A stretch of 64,000 bases of DNA from Temnothorax longispinosus (lineage: Eukaryota > Arthropoda > Insecta > Hymenoptera > Formicidae): assembly GCF_030848805.1 (NCBI RefSeq), contig NC_092361.1:11909723-11973722 (forward strand), written 5' to 3'. Shown here piece after piece: positions 34,585 through 45,751 of the stretch. The notes below the pieces were generated by a model. That model was given only the letters and a program-made list of their open reading frames with translations, was not told the DNA's origin and ran no database searches. Positions within the stretch are counted from its first letter, which is position 1. Each line of letters begins with the position of its first letter. The position numbers and the translations under genes are program-made.

Positions 34585-35039
34585 TCGTATGTATTTGACC
34601 GGAAATGAATGTCCGGGAAAGAATCTACCATATGAAATCGTTTGTATTTCGTATGAAGACTTTTGAAGTGCAATTGAAAAGGTTTGTGAGTCATTCGTTT
34701 AATTGTAATTAATTAATTATTTTTACACCATGCATTTAGCCGAAATAGCTAAATTAATAAAAGTTTTTATACGGAATCGTTTGTATTTTGTATGAAGAGT
34801 TATGAAGTGTGATTAAAAAGGTTTGTGAGTCACCCAGATAATTTTAATTAAATATTTATAAACTCGGTAATTAGCCGAAATATAGATTTTTAGTTATTCA
34901 TGTTAAAAGAAGAAGGCGCTAGTGTTTCCGAAGGTCCGTCTGCAATCAGAATTAATATGAACGTTTTAAAAATTATTTTATACTAAAATAAATAAATATA
35001 CAGGCTAATAAGCCTGTAGCTATGAGCGATAGTTGCTAA

Positions 35040-35205
35040 TTAAGTTTGTAAAGATGTACCAGCTGTGCAGGGTGAAGAGCAGGTTATCTCAAACGCCCTG
35101 CCACAACCCAATTAAAAGAGACTCAAATGTCATTACCGCTGAGAAGTACTTTTTGCCATTTAAGTTAGCATGTCAGAGCAACCGGATTGTCCATTGCGTT
35201 CCACC
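35040..35205 (+). pseudogene. Second copy of the Sec71/ARFGEF exon inside the left TIR
   Basis: Reading on the + strand gives DSNVITAEKYFLPF and LACQS, matching the start of the - strand fragment at 37600-37675 as an inverted copy. Compared with the right arm it lacks about 45 bases including an acceptor-like TTGCAG. This places captured coding sequence within the terminal repeat itself. Confidence 0.7.
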
Positions 35206-35210
35206 TTGAA

Positions 35211-35940
35211 TTTTTTTTACAGTCGTTTATTAGGATTGCCCTACTTTTAAATTGAGCGCTTTTAAATGTATTATTATTAAACTACCGATATCGACATATT
35301 ATTAGTAATTTAATATTAAAACTTGACAGAATGACGTAAACTAATTCGCTCATAGTATTATAACAAAGTATTATGCGTTCAAATTCTCGAAAGTTAATAG
35401 CTTCTTTACTATGCTCTCTCTTTATGTCGATCGATTCAGAAAAAAATCTCCGAAGTCTTTCTTTCTCTCGCGATATTCCTAGAGTAAAACTGTACAAAAG
35501 CTCTACGAAATTGGCGATATTTTTCACGGATCTGGTTCGAGTCTCGGCTCTTGAGGAAGGTGCGCATGTAGAAAGAGTACGCCAACACAGTTTATCCTGC
35601 TAAATGGTTATCAATTCTCTATAAGTTCTGTATTGTACATAAATTATAGAATATCTAAACGTTTCTTTTTTTTTCGATGTCCTGTGACATTGTACAATAG
35701 AGTTACAAATAAAGATAAAGCCACACTTTACGTATAATCTGATTCAGTCTTTGCTAATGTTACATAATAACGTGCGAAAGAACTAACAGTTAGACTATTT
35801 AAGAGGCTATTTAAGAATTTTAATTGATACTGGAAGCATAAAACTGTTTAGCTAGCTTTACACAAGATATTGGTCTTCTTCTTTATGAAATCGTCAAATT
35901 ATGATTATGATACATTTCTACATTATCACCAGCATCGAAT
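35211..35940. other. Interior of the gene-capturing element, unassigned
   Basis: This stretch lies downstream of the captured Gapex-5 stop codon and could be its 3' UTR. A 76-codon frame on the + strand (35373-35603) is not recognised and may be chance. Confidence 0.35.
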
Positions 35941-35975
35941 CTAATCTTATTTATCGTGATACTCTTGAGAAACTG

Positions 35976-36854
35976 TTAATCCATTGTTTTAACTCGATCG
36001 CGGCGCAGAACTGCGTCCACCAATATTGTTCTTCTCCCTCCAATCGATTCCCGTAAAAGCTGTCTACATATTGAACAGTCGATACAACGACGGCGGATTA
36101 GTCTGAAATTAAGCACACGTTAACAATCACTCTTCTTGCTAAAATCACAATTTTCTTTTCAATCGCATACCTTGATTATGACATACCTGTAGACCAGCAC
36201 GGGAGTCAGATCGTCGGCAGCAGGTATGCCTCTTTCCGATGCCATGGAGAAGAGATTCATGATGGTAGTCGCGCAACAAAATACACACTGCAACTTATCC
36301 CTAGGAGTCTTATACGCCGATATCACAGCCAATTCAGCCTGCGCCCATGACCAGGGGCATTCGTAATGATAAACTTTTGAAATGCGTAGATCCCTGTGAT
36401 TTGAAGTTACGACCTTTGCCAACTTATTGATATGACCGTAAAAAAGCTGGTCCCTATATACATCTCCATCTTCATTTAGATAGAGCGCATTGTGGTATAC
36501 CCATGCCATGACGGTTCTTTCCACCACGACTCTCGCCAAATCTAACTGGTTGGCGCTTGCCGCTGAAAGTAAGAAGTAAGTTCAGACGTCTCTGAGCACT
36601 CCGCTAAGATAATTGCGAGATAAATAATTATATTCATGTACATTGCCAAATCGGATCGTTGTCCATTTCCACGTGGACCTTCCCTAGAAAATTATCCACG
36701 AGATCCTGTTTTCTCGTCAGCTAGCGTAAGCTTTTTAAACTCTTCGCAGAAACGCAGGAGGAAAGCCTTCTTTTTTTCCAAAAATACCCTCACACAAACG
36801 GATACAAGATGATTATTGATAGCATCCCGATCGCACTTAACTCGCACGCATAAT
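35976..36854 (-). pseudogene. Captured Gapex-5/GAPVD1 C-terminal (VPS9) fragment
   Basis: On the - strand, after TTTTTCAG at 36855, the frame reads FLEKKKAFLLRFCEEFKKL, shifts by one base and continues LVDNFLGKVHVEMDNDPIW. After a retained intron it reads LDLARVVVERTVMAWVYHNA and, further on, YHYECPWSWAQAELAVIS and AADDLTPVLVY. After another intron it reads STVQYVDSFYGNRLEGEEQY and WWTQFCAAIE, ending at a stop (35976-35978). In the GAPVD1/Gapex-5 family this is the VPS9 domain, a Rab5-type guanine-nucleotide exchange module of endosomes. At least three frame changes make it non-functional as read. Retained introns show that genomic DNA, not mRNA, was captured. Confidence 0.85.
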
Positions 36855-37134
36855 CTGAAAAATATTATTATTAAACGGTTAACATCTTACATTTTAAACA
36901 TCTTACATTTACTTATACATTACATACAAAGATGATATTTATATATAAACAGTACCTATCTAAGTGAGCTAATGTCGACAGCAATCCCTGACGACATCTG
37001 ATTAAATATGCGATATATAAGGAGATCGCTTTTGATAATCCTCTCGAAGTGATTTGAAGAGCTTTCTACATCCATCGTCATTAAATAGACGCACGCAACG
37101 TAAAGTTTCATGAAGATGAGCTAGTTAGACTTAG

Positions 37135-37675
37135 CTAACTAAGACTTAGCTCAGCTTCAGTTTTGCCGTTTGCTATGACAGAACCCTCCTGCTGATGTTC
37201 CCCATCAAGCCTCACGTTCTCTTCCTCCGCCTGAGTCTCCATTTGCGCGAAGATCACGTTGATCATCTGCGTGAGAGTCGCACAGGCTGTTGTTTGATTC
37301 ACCAGGTTGCGCGACGACAAGTAAACGTTGTAAACAGTACGAATTGTTAACAGTACCGTACCCTCGTATACCTCCACATGCTGGCTTGTCATTACAGTCA
37401 GCAGAGCTTTAATAATCTACAGCTGCACACTCTCATCGGTCTGTGGACCAGTGAAGCAACCGCAAATTGTCTCGACAATGCGCACAATCAGCAGCTTGTT
37501 AGGCTCCGTTGAATCAGGCACATTGCCAGTGAGATGGCTATATGCGATTAACTTCTGCAGGCAGTCCAGTGCTGTGTCACCCACAATCCGTAGTGACTAG
37601 CTCTGACATGCTGACTCAAATGGCAAGAAGTACTTCTCAGCGGTAATGACATTTGAGTCGCTCTTAATTGGACTG
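37135..37675 (-). pseudogene. Captured Sec71/ARFGEF (BIG-type Arf-GEF) fragment
   Basis: On the - strand one frame reads SDSNVITAEKYFLPFES, then ALDCLQKLIAYSHLTGN, ETICGCFTGPQTDESVQL, ALLTVMTSQHVEVYEG and NQTTACATLTQMINVIFAQM. This is the conserved N-terminal (DCB/HUS) region of large Arf exchange factors ARFGEF1/2 and insect Sec71, which act at the trans-Golgi. Two in-frame TAG codons (after CQS and after SVQL) make it a pseudogene; the open part (37135-37392) is only the last third. It is adjacent to and in the same orientation as the Gapex-5 fragment, within one TIR element. Confidence 0.85.
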
Positions 37676-38245
37676 TGGCCCAATTAAGGGCGTTTGAGAT
37701 AACCTCTTGCACACTGCACAGCTGGTGTACATCTTTGATCTCGTTACGGAGGTCCTCTGCAAGATGGAAATATGAGTGACAAACTTAATTAGCAACTATC
37801 GCTTATAGCTACAGGCTTATTAGCCTGTATATTTATTTATTTCAGTATAAAATAATTTTTAAAACGTTCATATTAATTCTGATTGCAGACGGACCTTCGG
37901 GAACACTAGCGCCTTCTTCTTTTAACATGAATAACTAAAAATCTATATTTCGGCTAATTACCGAGTTTATAAATATTTAATTAAAATTATCTGGGTGACT
38001 CACAAACCTTTTTAATCACACTTCATAACTCTTCATACAAAATACAAACGATTCCGTATAAAAACTTTTATTAATTTAGCTATTTCGGCTAAATGCATGG
38101 TGTAAAAATAATTAATTAATTACAATTAAACGAATGACTCACAAACCTTTTCAATTGCACTTCAAAAGTCTTCATACGAAATACAAACGATTTCATATGG
38201 TAGATTCTTTCCCGGACATTCATTTCCGGTCAAATACATACGAAT

Positions 38246-38564
38246 GTGATTGGGACGCCTCTATTGAGGCGTTCATGTAAATGGCCTTAATGTATGTAGC
38301 TGCGTCACAACTAGTTCCGCGTCATGTATGTAGACCATATGGGTTCTCCCCATGGTCCTTTTTTATCTGAATAAAAAAAAAATTTTTTTTCAATCTACAT
38401 AAAAATACATAAGCATAGTTTATGTAGATTGAAAATTCAGAAGCCACAGCCATGGGCAGAATACAGGCAGATACCATAGCGCATGCGCATATGGCTTCTG
38501 CGTTTTGCTTATGGCTCCTGCAATTTTATGTGCTTCCACCTTGATGGAACAATTTCTTAAGGCT
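38246..38564. repeat. Repeat remnants incl. partial AAGGTGGAAG MITE
   Basis: At 38455-38541 there is a right arm of the GGTGGAAGCACATAAAATT family (CGCATGCGCATATGGCTT, GTGCTTCCACCTT). The preceding 200 bp contains a short palindrome around 38370-38440 (TCAATCTACATAAAAATAC / TTTATGTAGATTGA). No gene. Confidence 0.6.
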
Positions 38565-39023
38565 TAAGCGGGGAGCACACACTTTTGCATAAGAGCCACC
38601 GCACAAGACTCTCGTATGGTCACGTAGCGTAACATAAAGCTGGTCACACACACTTTCCGTAGAACGTAACAGTAGGAACACGTACATACGACTCTGCAAG
38701 ACACACAACGTTCGTAACGCAGCGTCGCTACGATAACCGTGACTGACCGTGGCAGGCTTGACTTTATTTGCTGCGGACGCTGCAGTATAGGTTATAGGAG
38801 TGAATTGTCAGCGAAATATTTGAGAAATGAGAGTAAATTTATCAATTGTCGTAGAATAAATTTTTCATTACATCATTGGGTGAGTACAAATTTATGCATT
38901 AAATATAATATTCTATTATAAATTGATATAATAGGAATAATAAAGAAACAAACTGAATAACTGAAATATTTCATCTTTAAGCAAAGGAAAGGTTAAATAG
39001 AATTTGTTATTTTCTTTCAGAAT

Positions 39024-40617
39024 ATGGACGACATAGAACTGTTTTATATTTATCATTGGATGGCTGCATACATTCTGTCACGCAGAAGAAGAAATTATTC
39101 TAAGCGTTGGGTTAATCGGAGATGGTGGGTTAGGAATATTAATAAGAACCGTAATCAGCAAGGAGATTTTAATGCTCTATTTCAAGAACTAAAAGATGAC
39201 ACGGAAATGTTGTTTCGATATACTAGAATGAGCGTTAACGTCTTTTATTTACTTATTGTTGGAATTGGTTAAACCATTTTTAAGGAAAAATAATTGGAGA
39301 GCTTTGTGCCCAGAACAACGACTGTCTTTGACTTTGAGGTTAGTCATATGTATTCAATCACTTACGTATTTTAAAATTGCATAGACAATAGGTTTGTTTA
39401 TGCTATTTGCACAGAGTACTAGAAGTATATACTGTGCACTATTCTGTAGGGTAGGTTCAATATACAAAAGAACTGAAACTAAAGGTGTAGAGTGTTAGCT
39501 CCAATGCTTTAGTTTGCTTAGTTTGTATGTACAAGTACTACAAACAAACTAAATATGGAGTATGTGTATTATTTCTTTTTAGTTGATCAAAATACTCACA
39601 CGATGCCAGGCTAAACTGAATGTTTGTCATAATTACAGATATCTGGCTACTGGTGATCAACTGCTTTCGATCGCTTTTGCATATAGAATCGGAGAGTCAA
39701 CAGTATCTTCGGTCATTAAGCACACTTGTACCGTATTAAGCAAAGTATTGGCCCCACTATATGTAGTCCCTCCAACGTCAGAAAAATGGGAACAAATTGC
39801 TGCAGATTTTCTTAAAGATTGGAATATTCCGAATTGCGTTGGATCGTTCGATGGAAAACACGTACACATTCAAGCTCCGCCAAATTCTGGAAGCGTCTAC
39901 TTTAACTATAAAAAAAGTTTCAGCATTGTCCTAATGGCTGCTTGCGATTCTAATTATAAATTTACTCTTATTGACGTTGGTACTAATGGCAGTATTAGCG
40001 ACGGGAGCATATTTGCTTCATCTGAAATAGGCCAAGCAGTTAAATATGAAACATTGAACGTGCCACAAGGGCAGATACAACTTCCTGGCAGTAATCAATC
40101 AACGCCATATTTTTTCATCGGTGATCAAGCTTTTCCACTGATGAAAAATTTTATGAGGCCCTACGCTGGACGAAGATTGGAAGAAAAAAAGCAAATATTT
40201 AATTATAGATTATCTCGTGCTAGAAGAACGATAGAGAACGCATTCGGAATACTTTCTGCATGTTGGAGAGTTTATCGTCGACCAATTTGTTTGGATTTAA
40301 ACGCCGTTGATAAGATAGTAATAAGTACTGTATGTCTCCATAATTTTTTAAAGACACAGGATGAAAAGCATACGCCGGAAAAACGATTATACTGTCCACC
40401 ACTCTTTGTTGATTCAGAATTAGAAAACGGTCAAGTAATTGAAGGAACTTGGAGGAATGAACAGATGCAATCACAACGTTTACAACCTACTGGTGCACAT
40501 CGAGCGAGCAGAAACGCAATGGAGCAACGTGACATTTTAGCAGATTACTTTGTAACCCAAGCAGGAGAGATTCCATGGCAGTATGACTATATTAGAAGAG
40601 GGACAAACAGAGACTAA
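39024..40617 (+). CDS. Harbinger (HARBI1-like) DDE transposase, one frameshift
   Basis: Exon A is 39024-39338 (after a TTTCAG acceptor at 39020, start ATG in DDIELF) and exon B is 39639-40617; the codon across the junction gives RYLATGDQ. Exon A changes frame once near 39250: VNVFYLL, then LELVKPFLRK in the next frame, so one extra base is present. Exon B is intact and holds the nuclease: first Asp in GSFDGKHVHIQ, second in DVGTNGSISDGS, and the Glu in RRTIENAFGIL. This is the DDE_Tnp_4 pattern of PIF/Harbinger and vertebrate HARBI1. With one base removed the protein would be about 431 residues, normal for the family. I infer cut-and-paste function for the family; this copy is probably inactive unless the frame change is an assembly error. 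Confidence 0.85.
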
Positions 40618-40842
40618 ACAGATAATACAAATGTTCATATAAAATATTTAATAATCATATATATTTTATATATAAACGTATACATTTATAATCATATGTT
40701 ATCATATATTATATATTTTATATAATATTAAATGTTTGCTGGTTGCTAACCAAATCTTAATCAACGTACATAAAAACTTATTAATAACTAAATATAATTT
40801 GTTTTATTAACTCATAAATCTCATAATACGTACATAAACTTA

Positions 40843-42848
40843 TTAACTGAATATAATATGTGTAATTTTTTCCATTTTTTGTTTTTTATCCATTTCAGGC
40901 AATTTTCCCAATTCACAAGAAATCCATTTTCCAAATGATTCCACATCGCTTGCATTTGATGTTGTATTATATTGTTGCATGTTTTTTGTTTTGAGATATG
41001 AACTTAATTCCGACGATACTTTCAAAAAATTTGTTTCAATATTGTCAGTGCGTTTTTTCTTGTTAATCCATCCGCCAAAAGAATCATTCTGTTGTTGTAT
41101 ATTCTCTGCTATAATATACAAAATCGAAAATTGTTAAACTATGAAAAATATTAAATATATTAATCACAGCCAGAGTACTGTAACGATGCACCCCTATAAA
41201 GCATCGTTTTCCGGCCAACACTAGCCGGATGCCGCTCGGCCGAACTTCGATTCTATTCGACATCCGGCTTAGCGTCCACCGTGCTCGTCGCTGAACCACG
41301 TAAAGTAGATCCACGTTTGTACATGTAGTATTTCACGCTTTGTGCATACGGTTATTAATACGTTCTTGGAAATACGTTTATTAATTCACTATCATTGTAA
41401 ATATATTAGTTTGTAATAAATTAAAATTAAACATTAATCTAAATTATCGTGTTATTGCCTCTGGCCCTACCTCTCGAACTCCGGAATCTGACGAGCTAGC
41501 CCGCGTTTGAGAAAATGCCAGGTCGTTATAGGGAGCTTTTCAGCAAACAACACAAGTATCTTTGTTTTATTCATTGCCAAAAAAGAAAGATAGAACGATA
41601 TTTGTGTTAACTTATATCTCTTGCTGGAAAGCTCCCATAGTACATTAAAAATATGTTACTTACATCTTCTTTTAGGTGTCGAAATGTTTTCTTGTGAAGA
41701 TGCCTCTGTATTTGTTGGCCCTTCAAAGTCAGATAAGAACTCAGGAGGCACAATAGATTGTGGAGATGTCGCGGGAATAGTGACATTGTGAGAACTAGGC
41801 TGTGTTGAGCTACTATGTGCTGGAAGCAATGCAGAATTTCTCGACGGAATACATGTTTGAGGTGATGGGGTATTTCGGGAGCTTGTTGACACCGAAGAGA
41901 ATGGCACGTTTTCAGGGCTTGATGGTGATAGTGAAGGTGATATTGAAGATCGAGGATTTTGGATTGTTCGAGCACTTGACGAAATGCAAGACAACGCTGC
42001 GTGTGCATTGATCGCCGGTTGTTGTTGATTAGCAGACTGCAAGTCAGAGTTTCTTGACAGTGAAATATTTTGAGGAATTGATGATTGTTGACGAGTACAT
42101 GTTTGAGATGATGGGGTATTTCGGGAGCTTGCTAATGATACCGAAGAGAATGGCCTGCTTTCAGAGTTTGATGGTGACAGTGAAGATGATAATGATATTG
42201 AAGATCGAGGATTTTGGATTGTTCGAGCACTTGATGAATTGCAAGACAACGCTGCATGTGCATTGATCACCGGTTGTCGTTTATTAGCGGACTGCAAGTT
42301 TGTATAGGTTCTAAAACATTGAGGTTCAAAAACAGTATACTTTCAAGAATGCTTGTTATATTTTTTAGCTACATTACTTACTTTCTTGACTGAATATGTT
42401 CCGAAAGAAACATCATATTTTCATATAAAGGAAATCCTTTTCTTCCTGTAGTACTTCCACTACCGCTTCTTGTTTCTGCATCCCGTAACCTCCGCTCTTT
42501 TGAAAATCTATCCCTCAAGCGTATCCATCGTTTCTGACAATCTTCCACTGTAAATAATGTCATGTGTTTATTTCTGTAAATATATTTTAGTTGCAAATCT
42601 GTATAATTCCACATACCTGAACAATTCATAACAGATGCTATTTCCACCCATGACCGTTCACGTACATTTTTATCTTTAAAATCTTTTAAATTCTTTGCAT
42701 AAATATGAGGATAACCTCTCACGACGTCGATAAAAGTAGCATCGGATTCAATATTCAATTCGGTCACAGACACATCCATATCTTGTGAATACATATCTTG
42801 TGAATCTTCAAGGTCCGTATAATATGTTTTGTCGTACGAATGATCCAT
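40843..42848 (-). CDS. Harbinger accessory DNA-binding protein (MADF/Myb-like)
   Basis: The first exon (42848 to about 42382, donor GTAAGT) encodes acidic MDHSYDKTYYTDLEDSQDMY followed by a MADF/SANT-like helix-turn-helix region with a W-I-x(n)-W pattern: VRGYPHIYAKNLKDFKD, RSWVEIASVM, CQKRWIRLRDRFSKERRL. A second exon-like block (42290-41656) is Ser/Pro-rich. The last block (41121-40843) ends ESFGKWISCELGKLPEMD and KKQKMEKITHII, resembling a BESS-type C terminus. PIF/Harbinger elements typically encode such a partner, which helps the transposase enter the nucleus and bind ends. Exact middle splice sites are uncertain: the obvious acceptor at 42295 does not keep phase with the first donor. 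A solo LTR and a MITE lie between the last two blocks, so they may be intron insertions. Confidence 0.75.
41179..41530. mobile_element. Solo LTR, probably Gypsy type
   Basis: This segment starts TGTAACGATGCACCCC and ends CGTTATA, an imperfect inverted pair. GTAC occurs directly before it (41175-41178) and after the adjacent MITE (41640-41643), consistent with a 4-bp target duplication. It contains TATAAAGC near its start and AATAAATTAAAATTAA-like poly-A sequence. No internal retroelement region is present. Confidence 0.6.
41531..41636. repeat. MITE at the end of the solo LTR
   Basis: The ends GGGAGCTTTTCAGCA and TGCTGGAAAGCTCCC are inverted, and ATA flanks both sides (41528-41530 and 41637-41639). 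It separates the LTR from its target duplication. Confidence 0.75.
41800..42297 (-). repeat. Tandem duplication (about 250 bp) in the accessory-protein exon
   Basis: The protein text repeats twice: AHAALSC, ARTIQNPRSSIS and SRNTPS(S/P)QTC recur about 83 residues apart with several substitutions. On DNA this is a head-to-tail duplication of roughly 250 bp (42297-42050 and 42043-41800) that preserves the frame. Confidence 0.8.
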
Positions 42849-43533
42849 TTTACGATTTTATTTTCACAAGATTCCAATCCGATATTTACCCAAATTTTTG
42901 TGGTTATGCAGCTTGTTCATGGATGATTCGTTTATCGCGCCAAACTACGATGTCAGACAACCTCGCAATCTGATTGGCCATCTATAAAACCGTAGCAGTA
43001 GAATTCCAACATGTTGAAATTTTCGACCACTGCTGCTACTGTTACTTCTACGATTGCAGACGGCCGAATCGAGCAACGCGATTGGTCGAAACCCTACTGT
43101 TACGTTCCACGGAAAGTGTGTGTGGCCAGCTGAATTTTCGATCACTACTGTTACTGTTACTTCTACGGTTACAGACGGCCGAATTGAGCAACGCGATTGG
43201 TCGAAACCCTATTGTTACGTTCTACGGAAAGTGTGTGTGACCAGCTTTACGGCCGTTACGGCGTTATACGTTTCTTGTGCGTTGATCTACGTTACGTTAC
43301 CATACGAGAGCTTGTGCGGAGGCTCTAACCGATACGTTCCTTGTGCGTTGATTCACGTTACGTTACGCTACGTAACCATACGAGAGTCTTGTGCGGTGGC
43401 TCTAACGCATAATGCTTAAGCATAAGAAAATTGATTGGTCCATACATACACATGTGCATAAGGAAATAGACCAATCAATTTTCTTATGCTTACGCATTAT
43501 GCGTTGTGCAGAAGTGTGTGCTTCCCGCTTTAA

Positions 43534-44363
43534 GGACGTTCTCCGGTGGCAGTTGTGCTCAACTCAGACGCACGGAGTAATGATATGGTTGACAACTACT
43601 TCGGCTGCATTCGGGGAGCGCGCTATTAGCGCTATTTGCTTATTCTATCCTTGTTTTACATTTAATGAGCGATAAAGATAGAATGATACAATAGCGCTAA
43701 TAGCACGCTCTCCGAATGCAGCCTTCCGTGCGCAAAAGTCTGAAACTCGTCTAGCCGCGCAGTTTTACTCGATCTGGCAAATTTTTGTTCCGTTTCCATT
43801 TCTCCAATACCAATCATAAATGAGTACGTCCTACTTGTCTATTGAGCATTCTAAAAGTAAATAATAATGGATCATAAAGAAAAAAGATTAAATAACTTGA
43901 TTTAAATAACGTTGCCCATCAGATCTTGACGTTCTCTACTTAACCTATATGTCGCAGCGGTAGCAACGTTGTCAAGTCTCGCAGTGATCTCTCCCTCTCC
44001 CTGCCTCCGAGCAGACGAAAATTATGTCCGATAGTGTTCTTTAGACGACTATTTCTCAAAAATAAATACCGCTTGCTATATCGAACTTTATTGTCATACG
44101 TTACTAATAATATGAGGCATCTTATACTATTTTTTCAAAAAAATTCTAAGAAAACTGTACTTATTATTCATTAAAATGTCCGTGTCGAGAGAGCTCAACA
44201 TAGGGATCCCGTGTTAAAAATCAGAACTTTGAAGCTGAATATCTCAAATTTTAGTACCGCAAGGGGCATTGAATAAAACGCCTACGTATAAAACGCGTTT
44301 AATTAAACATATACTGAAAGTTTAAGAAAATTTCTAAGAAAACGATTTTGCCGGTGAACGTCC
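43534..44363. mobile_element. TTAA element with GGACGTTCTCCGG ends, 830 bp
   Basis: The inverted ends GGACGTTCTCCGG and CCGGTGAACGTCC are flanked by TTAA (43530-43533 and 44364-44367). Related sequence recurs inside the two large foldbacks (about 49150-49590 and 58590-58990; for example TTTGAAGCTGAATATCTC versus TTTGAAGCTCAATATCTC). A hairpin MITE (43599-43724) is nested inside. Confidence 0.75.
43599..43724. repeat. Hairpin MITE, GGCTGCATTCGGGGAGCG family
   Basis: The arms GGCTGCATTCGGGGAGCGCG and CGAATGCAGCC mirror, with inner TATTAGCGCTA. A truncated relative flanks element 1 at 27651-27673. Confidence 0.8.
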
Positions 44364-45751
44364 TTAAGGTCTATCCAGACAAACTTGCATAGGTGCATAA
44401 CCATATGCATAAAGAAACGGATTGGTATATTTCCTTATGCACATGCATATGGACCAGAGAGAAACCTGAGAGCGGCCACCGGGATCATTCCGTTCCAGCG
44501 GACGTATACTGACGCGCCGCCTGAGAAAGTGGACGTCAACTACGTCGTTACGCTCGGTAACGGTACACACATGGTTCGTGTCCGTGCTATGGTTCGTATC
44601 CGAACTACTCAGATGGAGGGGATATGCTGGTCGCGCAAACCCCTCTTCTGTCCGTGTACGCTCGGCACTCGGCAAGCTTCGAGCGGGGAGAGAAGGATAG
44701 ACATACGATCTGCTGTCTCCTTCTCTCTTGAGCTGTGACGTTGCCGGCGCGGCGTTGCCGTTAGCACGCGCCGGCTATACCACGATGCCACGCATTTCGG
44801 GTTTCGCGTCTCGTGTCTCGTGTCTCGCCGAGTACCGAGTCTCGAGTTGGCAAATTGACGATGCGCTATACGTTATATTTGCGTTTATATTTACAAATTT
44901 TAATTTTTATATTTATAAATAAATATATATATGTATATATATTAGAAATTTATAAATATATAAAGATTGCAAATATAATTAAATAAATAAATATTTATAA
45001 ACTTAAAAATTAAAATTCGCAAATGTAATGTATAAAAATCACGGTTCTATACATATGCTTTTCTATCTAAAAAAGTCTTACATTAAAAACCTTTACTTTA
45101 GCATAATAATATTTACATGTAATATTTAAATGCATACCAATAATTATATTATTAATTATGAGAAATAATTGTAGTTTATAATGTTCTTTTACTCTTATTA
45201 AATTTATTTTACCTATGCATGTTCAATTGGCCAAATTACGGCTAAATTACAAGCAACAACAAAAGAATATTGGATAAAAATAAAAACACTTTATTAAATA
45301 AACAATACACATGGGTAACATTTCGACTGTACTTATTATAATTAGTCTTCTTCGGAACGGATTACTATGAATATAAAAGAAGAAGATAAATATTAAAATA
45401 ATCGAGATTAAGCGACTCAACTGGCCAATTTCTAAGTATTTATTCGTCTCACAACGTTTCGACCCCGATTGGGTCCTTCTCAAGTGAGATTATACATAAT
45501 TATACGCAACAATAAATCATGCGTCGCAAGACGTTGCGCCCAAACCACATCATGCGAACGCCACGCTAGAACAAATAATATGTCAATATAAGTATGTCAG
45601 ATATAAAATATGAAAAAGTGGGAGACATATCGCAAGTACATCGTGAGAACTTACATGTTAAGTGCGTCAAAAGAATAAAATAACAAGTTTCTGAGAGTCG
45701 CAACGTAAATTCCGATAAATATTAAAACATGATAATGTTTAAGTTAACATA

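Larger units (their letters stand above)
34585..38245. mobile_element. Gene-capturing (Pack-type) TIR element, 3.66 kb
   Basis: The outer ends ATTCGTATGTATTTGACCGG and its mirror start inverted repeats of about 620-640 bp (34585-35210 and about 37605-38245). Each arm contains two tandem subterminal units with AATCGTTTGTATTT and TAGCCGAAATA. Between the arms, on the - strand, lie intron-containing, decayed pieces of two host genes: Sec71/ARFGEF (37135-37675) and Gapex-5/GAPVD1 (35976-36854). The innermost part of both arms is itself Sec71 exon sequence. There is no transposase. I could not identify a target duplication: the left neighbour is a MITE that may have replaced the flank. The family resembles the palindromes at 2225-4700. 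Confidence 0.8.
38593..43402. mobile_element. PIF/Harbinger transposon, 4.8 kb, nearly complete
   Basis: The terminal repeats GAGCCACCGCACAAGACTC are exact inverses and are flanked by TAA on both sides (38590-38592 and 43403-43405), the target duplication expected for PIF/Harbinger. The sub-terminal arms share ACGTAGCGTAACAT-like and CGGAAAGTGTGTGTGACCA words. It encodes the two usual proteins: a DDE transposase (39024-40617, +) and a MADF/Myb-like accessory protein (40843-42848, -). The right arm carries duplicated blocks (about 42990-43400). A solo LTR with its own MITE (41179-41643) sits in the accessory gene. A single frameshift in the transposase suggests recent loss of activity. Confidence 0.9.
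38568..43529. repeat. TTAA MITE (GCGGGGAGCACACAC) split by Harbinger
   Basis: The left piece is 38568-38592 and the right piece 43403-43529. Together they match the complete copies at 1133-1276 and 53824-53976. TTAA flanks the whole (38564-38567 and 43530-43533). The Harbinger element inserted into a TAA of this MITE. Confidence 0.85.

Noticed and set aside
36159..36539. A 126-codon open frame with clear VPS9-domain sequence, as if an intact gene
   Set aside because: It is one block of a longer fragment with frame changes on both sides and retained introns, lying inside a TIR element. I treat it as a captured pseudogene.
37135..37392. An 85-codon frame matching ARFGEF as a real exon of a cellular Sec71 gene
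   Set aside because: The same frame upstream has two in-frame TAG codons and part of the exon is duplicated in the opposite arm of the element.
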